Of a DNA stretch of 64,000 nt, positions 60,545 through 64,000 are shown piece after piece. The notes beneath the pieces were generated by a model that saw only the letters and a program-made list of their open reading frames with translations, was not told the origin of the DNA and made no database searches. Origin of the DNA: Acidobacteriota bacterium (GTDB taxonomy: Bacteria; Acidobacteriota; Vicinamibacteria; Vicinamibacterales; CAVVIG01); contig QHWB01000062.1 of assembly GCA_003222395.1 (NCBI GenBank), positions 62,001 to 126,000 of the forward strand. Direction: 5' to 3'. The translations under genes and the position numbers were made by a program. Position 1 is the stretch's first letter. Each line of letters begins with the position of its first letter.

Positions 60545-63283
60545 TCAGAAGCTCATGTTGATTCCCGCGTCAATTTTTCGCATGCCGCCGACCGTTGTCG
60601 GTCTGCCAAAGAATGGCGACGTCATCGTGCCGCTGTAGCCGAGATAATTCCTTTCGTTCGTGAGATTCTGCGCCTGCACGAAGAGCTGCAAGCGATACCG
60701 CGCCGTACCTTGATCGACGGTGCGCACCTGCGCTGCGCCGCCGCTCCCGAAGACGCCGATGCCGGGCGGCAACCCGGTCGTGTGGCCGAACGCGAAGACG
60801 TAACCCACCATCGCATTGATCGTCGTTTGCCCGCTCGCGCGCAGCGTGTTACGTCCCACGCCCGTCGGCCGGTCGTTGAAAATCCCATCGCCGTTGTCAT
60901 CGCGTCCCGTCAGGAGCGTGTAGGGAGGGGCGGTGCTGCTGTTGAGATTGATCGCGACGAGGACGTTCCGAATCACCTGGTTGTTCACGGCAAGATTCAG
61001 GCGGCTCCGGATGTCCGTGGCGACGACGCCGCCGCCGAACACGAAGACGCCTGGCACTCCGATTCCCGGTCCGCCCGAGACGCCGCCGGCGGCGGGCCCC
61101 CACTCGGTCGCGAGCCGTCCGGTCGGCGCAATGCTGAACGGACCGTCGGTGTTGTTCAGTAGAGACGCCAGCGTGTAGTTGGCGAACACGGTGATGCGCT
61201 TGAAGCTCACTCGAGGACCCTTGGACAGCGGCAGCAGCGCGCCGGGATTGATGCTGGCGTCGAGCTGCAGCTGGTGCTGCCGCGACGCTGCGTCGGACAC
61301 GACCTCGATGATGGACGCGAACGCCGGATCCGGCCTGGCGCCGTCGATCGGCGCGTTCAGATTCACGCCGCGAGCCAGACGCGATCCGCGCAGGTAGCTG
61401 TACGTCAGCGCGACACGCGTCACTTTCCAGACCCCCTGATCGACGCCGCCACTGATCCGCGTGATCCGCGGGGCGCTGTATGCGCCGCCGAGCACGTACC
61501 GATTGATCGGGACGATCACGCCGCTGGTCCCGGGATCCGGAAACGATGGATCGACGATGTTGATTTCCTGCTGGTGAAAGCCATCGACGCGCAACGCCTG
61601 ATCGTAGGCGCTGGTGGGCAGCCAATCGTAGAAGATGCCGGCGCTGCCGCGTAACGTGGTCTGGCCGCCCGCCAACGGCGCCCACGTCGCGCCGAACCGC
61701 GGGCCGATATTCGCGTAGTTCCCGACGTGCGTCTGAAGCTCGTAGCGGACGCCTGGCGTGAGCGTGAGGTTCTTGCGCACGCGAATGTCGTCCTGAACGT
61801 AGATCCCGCCCTGCACGTTGTCGTAGGCGATGGCCGGATCGCCGATGCGCCGCGTGTAGTTGCTCGGCTGATCCGTCTCGTACGCCTGAAGGTTGGTGAA
61901 CGTGAAGGTGCCGAGGTAATTCGCTCTCGTGTCCGACCGATACCAGGTGCTGTCGAACACGAAGCCGGTGCGGATCGAATGACGGCCACGCACGTAATCG
62001 AGGTCGGACGCGATGTCCAGCGTCCTGGCGTGATCGCCGCCCGCCCGCTGCGCGCCGCCGCTGTTGAACGCGTCGAGCACGCGAATCGTCGGCATCTCGT
62101 TCGCCGACTGCGCGTCGGCGTCCGACCACAACAGCTGCACGCGCGAACGCGAGAACGCGCGGCGTCCGACCGGACCGAAGTGCTGGGCGCGCACGGTATG
62201 AACCACGTTCCCGGTCGCGTACGCGCGCTCGGGTTCGTCGTACCCGCCGACGCCGAGATTGTCGTTCGACACACGGGTGAGGTTGTAGCCGAACCGGACC
62301 GTCTGATCGAGTGTGAGCGCGTAATCGAGTTGACCGTTCACGAAGATGTTGTCGCGTGGCGCTTTCAGGCTCAGCGCGTGTGAGAGCGTTCCACCGGGGA
62401 CGGCGGCATTCAAGTTCGGCGTCTCGTACGAGCTCGTGCCGAAGACGACCATGCCGAACGAGCTCTTGTCCTTGACCAGGGCGCCGTTCATGCCGAAGCC
62501 GTAGTTGACGTTCTGTTCCGGCCCTTTGACCGGCACGAACGGGCTCCGTCCGCTCAACGACCCGTCCCGGACGAGCACGGTCGAAAAATAGCGAATCGGC
62601 CCGACGCCGGGCTGCGTGATGATCTCGATCGCGACGCCGCCGGCGCTGTGGTATTCGGCGGCGAACTGATCGCGCGCGATGCGAATCGATCGAATCATCG
62701 CTTTGGCCGGCAACGCTCCGCCTTCGAAACCGTCGATGCGGATCACCGCACCGGGACCCGCCATGTCCTGGAGCTGCTGCTGCAGGATCGACGGGTCGTC
62801 CGAGAGCGCCTCGATCTGCTCGCGCGTCAGGGTCGTACCAAACGACGGGCCGTTCCGGTCGGCGGCCGCCTGCTGTTTGTCCTGTTCCACGGTGACCGCC
62901 GTCTGGACGCGCTCGATCGTCAGCACGGCGACCTGCCTGTTCTCGCCGTTCCGCACGCGGACATCAGTCAGCAACCGTTTTTCGAATCCGGGAAACTCGA
63001 CTTGAACGGTATATCGGCCCGGTGTGAGCGCCGCGACGATTGCCACACCCGTGTCCGACGTGCGCACCGGCGCGATCGCCGCGGTTTTCGTCGCTTCATC
63101 TGCCGCCGCGACGGTGACGGTCGCGCCGACGATGACCGCGCCGGTCTGATCCACGACGGTAACGCGCAGCGATCCGCCGGAAGCGGGCTGGGCGAAGAGG
63201 TTCGCGCCGGAGAGATTCAGCGTCGCTCCAGCGATCAGAATCACGAGCAGCTTGCGCAAGGCCGCAAACACGTCGTCGCTCAT
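60545..63283 (-). CDS. TonB-dependent receptor with carboxypeptidase-regulatory-like domain
   Basis: 912 aa. An unusual start: MSDDVFAALRKLLVILIAGA, TLNLSGANLFAQP, a long signal peptide with an acidic N-terminus. Residues ~37-125 are the regulatory-like domain (GSLRVTVVDQTGAVIVGATV, LTPGRYTVQVEFPGFEKRLL). A short plug follows (FGTTLTREQIEALSDDPSIL, QQQLQDMAGPGAVIRIDGFE, IRIARDQFAAEYHSAGGVAI) and then a barrel ending KIDAGINMSF. The plug contains the 'ALSDDPxxLQQQLQxMAGP' phrase, a subgroup feature I recall from Acidobacteria. Its ATG overlaps the stop of the upstream gene, so the two are translationally coupled. The substrate is unknown. Confidence 0.93.
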   Translation of the reverse strand: MSDDVFAALRKLLVILIAGATLNLSGANLFAQPASGGSLRVTVVDQTGAVIVGATVTVAAADEATKTAAIAPVRTSDTGVAIVAALTPGRYTVQVEFPGFEKRLLTDVRVRNGENRQVAVLTIERVQTAVTVEQDKQQAAADRNGPSFGTTLTREQIEALSDDPSILQQQLQDMAGPGAVIRIDGFEGGALPAKAMIRSIRIARDQFAAEYHSAGGVAIEIITQPGVGPIRYFSTVLVRDGSLSGRSPFVPVKGPEQNVNYGFGMNGALVKDKSSFGMVVFGTSSYETPNLNAAVPGGTLSHALSLKAPRDNIFVNGQLDYALTLDQTVRFGYNLTRVSNDNLGVGGYDEPERAYATGNVVHTVRAQHFGPVGRRAFSRSRVQLLWSDADAQSANEMPTIRVLDAFNSGGAQRAGGDHARTLDIASDLDYVRGRHSIRTGFVFDSTWYRSDTRANYLGTFTFTNLQAYETDQPSNYTRRIGDPAIAYDNVQGGIYVQDDIRVRKNLTLTPGVRYELQTHVGNYANIGPRFGATWAPLAGGQTTLRGSAGIFYDWLPTSAYDQALRVDGFHQQEINIVDPSFPDPGTSGVIVPINRYVLGGAYSAPRITRISGGVDQGVWKVTRVALTYSYLRGSRLARGVNLNAPIDGARPDPAFASIIEVVSDAASRQHQLQLDASINPGALLPLSKGPRVSFKRITVFANYTLASLLNNTDGPFSIAPTGRLATEWGPAAGGVSGGPGIGVPGVFVFGGGVVATDIRSRLNLAVNNQVIRNVLVAINLNSSTAPPYTLLTGRDDNGDGIFNDRPTGVGRNTLRASGQTTINAMVGYVFAFGHTTGLPPGIGVFGSGGAAQVRTVDQGTARYRLQLFVQAQNLTNERNYLGYSGTMTSPFFGRPTTVGGMRKIDAGINMSF

Positions 63284-64000
63284 TTCGGTGCCTCGAACTT
63301 CCGCGGATCGATCTTCACGTTGACGCTGACTCGATCAAATGTCGTTTCCTCGATCGTGTCGCCGGCGACGGCGCGCCGGATGCGGAACGGCCACTTGATG
63401 CCGTTCACGGTTCGGTACTCCGCGTAATACATCCGGTAGTCGGTCGGCTTCGCCTGCGCTGTCCCCGGAGTCGCCGGCTGCTGCCACATCAGCATGACGG
63501 GAAGATGCGTATCGCGTTGGACGACGAAACGGACCGCAAAGTTGGCCGGACCAGCGACGTCGAGGATGTCCGCCTTGCCTTCGGGCGCTTCGCCTTCCGC
63601 GGCATATTTGAACGTGAGCGGATACGGCGAAAACGACGCCGCGAACACGCCGAGCATCAGTCGGGCGAAGTCCTGCTTGACGGTGGTCAGCCGCTGCTGC
63701 GCAGGATTCGGCGGTGGACCGCTGCGACCGGCAGGAGGTCCAGGCGGTCCACCCGCACGACCGGGTGGCGGGGGCGGAAACTGAATCAACTCCTCGCCGC
63801 GGAATCCGACTACCGTAACATCGCTGTCCTGCGCCGGAATCTCATCCTTGCGGACGAACTTATCGGGCAGTTCGCAGCTGATCTCGAACTCGATTGGTAC
63901 TAAGTTGTTTCCGCGAATTTGACGGGTCCTGCCGGTGGCGACGAACGTCTTGACCGAGGCGAACGCCTTCTCGCCTCCGAGCGCCTCACGTGTCGAGGCG
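63280..64000 (-). CDS. Partial gene coupled to the TonB receptor, LolA-like C-terminal domain
   Basis: The frame is open from the window end down to TGA 63280-63282, so the 5' end lies outside. About 239 residues are visible: ALGGEKAFASVKTFVATGRT, then IEFEISCELPDKFVRKDEIP, a Pro/Gly-rich hinge (FPPPPPGRAGGPPGPPAGRS), and KQDFARLMLGVFAASFSPYP. The C-terminal part (PANFAVRFVVQRDTHLPVML, YYAEYRTVNGIKWPFRIRRA, ETTFDRVSVNVKIDPRKFEA) reads like the outer-membrane lipoprotein-sorting (LolA-like) half-barrel proteins found next to TonB receptors. No enzymatic motif is seen. It is co-translated with the receptor downstream, so a shared role in envelope uptake is likely. Confidence 0.8.
   Translation of the reverse strand, partial: ASTREALGGEKAFASVKTFVATGRTRQIRGNNLVPIEFEISCELPDKFVRKDEIPAQDSDVTVVGFRGEELIQFPPPPPGRAGGPPGPPAGRSGPPPNPAQQRLTTVKQDFARLMLGVFAASFSPYPLTFKYAAEGEAPEGKADILDVAGPANFAVRFVVQRDTHLPVMLMWQQPATPGTAQAKPTDYRMYYAEYRTVNGIKWPFRIRRAVAGDTIEETTFDRVSVNVKIDPRKFEAPK

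Overview
The window is about 64 kb of high-GC chromosomal DNA. The gene content points to an acidobacterium, most likely of the Vicinamibacteria lineage. The evidence is four large TonB-dependent receptors with an N-terminal carboxypeptidase-regulatory-like domain (three with a complete N-terminus, one cut at the window start), two large FtsX/MacB permeases of the acidobacterial ADOP type (one with its PadR regulator), two PEP-CTERM proteins, and PQQ-type quinoprotein and DUF1080 genes. This placement is inference from gene families; no rRNA or tRNA gene is present.

Layout. 1-8.6 kb: 3' end of a TonB receptor, a two-gene unit (DUF1080 protein and an orphan ModA-like/SnoaL fusion), a dead PQQ fragment, a secreted unknown, a DUF5655 protein, and the PadR-ADOP pair with a tandem palindromic operator. 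8.9-10.1 kb: a type IV pilin with a strong terminator and a CBS-pair protein. 10.3-25.6 kb: one long, tightly overlapping respiratory complex I operon in the order J-K-(MrpD-like)-(73-aa protein)-(MrpD-like)-M-N-A-B-C-D-EF-G-H-I. It has fused nuoE/nuoF, no canonical nuoL, and four antiporter-type subunits. 25.9-35.8 kb: TonB receptor, metallo-beta-lactamase-fold protein, RidA, LysE, NHL beta-propeller, DsrE protein, methyltransferase, small hypotheticals and an ADOP relic. 35.9-41.4 kb: second ADOP permease, DUF3291, a PQQ-dehydrogenase relic, MazEF and a PEP-CTERM protein. 41.7-48.4 kb: TonB receptor carrying a 258-nt tandem duplication, DUF1326-DUF2182 pair, DinB, MmcQ/YjbR and GlcG proteins.

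48.4-58.1 kb holds the most interesting block. A winged-helix/FHA regulator is divergent from an overlapping operon of FhaA-like FHA protein, 34-aa membrane peptide, PP2C phosphatase fused to a beta-helix, membrane Ser/Thr kinase, a single polypeptide joining a SEDS (RodA/FtsW) glycosyltransferase to a class B penicillin-binding protein, and a second FhaA-like FHA protein. Functionally it resembles the actinobacterial fhaA-fhaB-pstP-rodA-pbpA-pknA-pknB locus, but with different domain fusions. I infer a phospho-regulated peptidoglycan synthesis module. 58.2-64 kb: fatty acid desaturase, PEP-CTERM protein, TonB receptor and a coupled partial gene.

Relics of at least four genes (two PQQ, one ADOP, one probable methyltransferase tail), an in-frame palindrome in nuoC, an invasive repeat at the nuoF 3' end and the receptor duplication show that the region is evolving by gene decay and small-repeat insertion.
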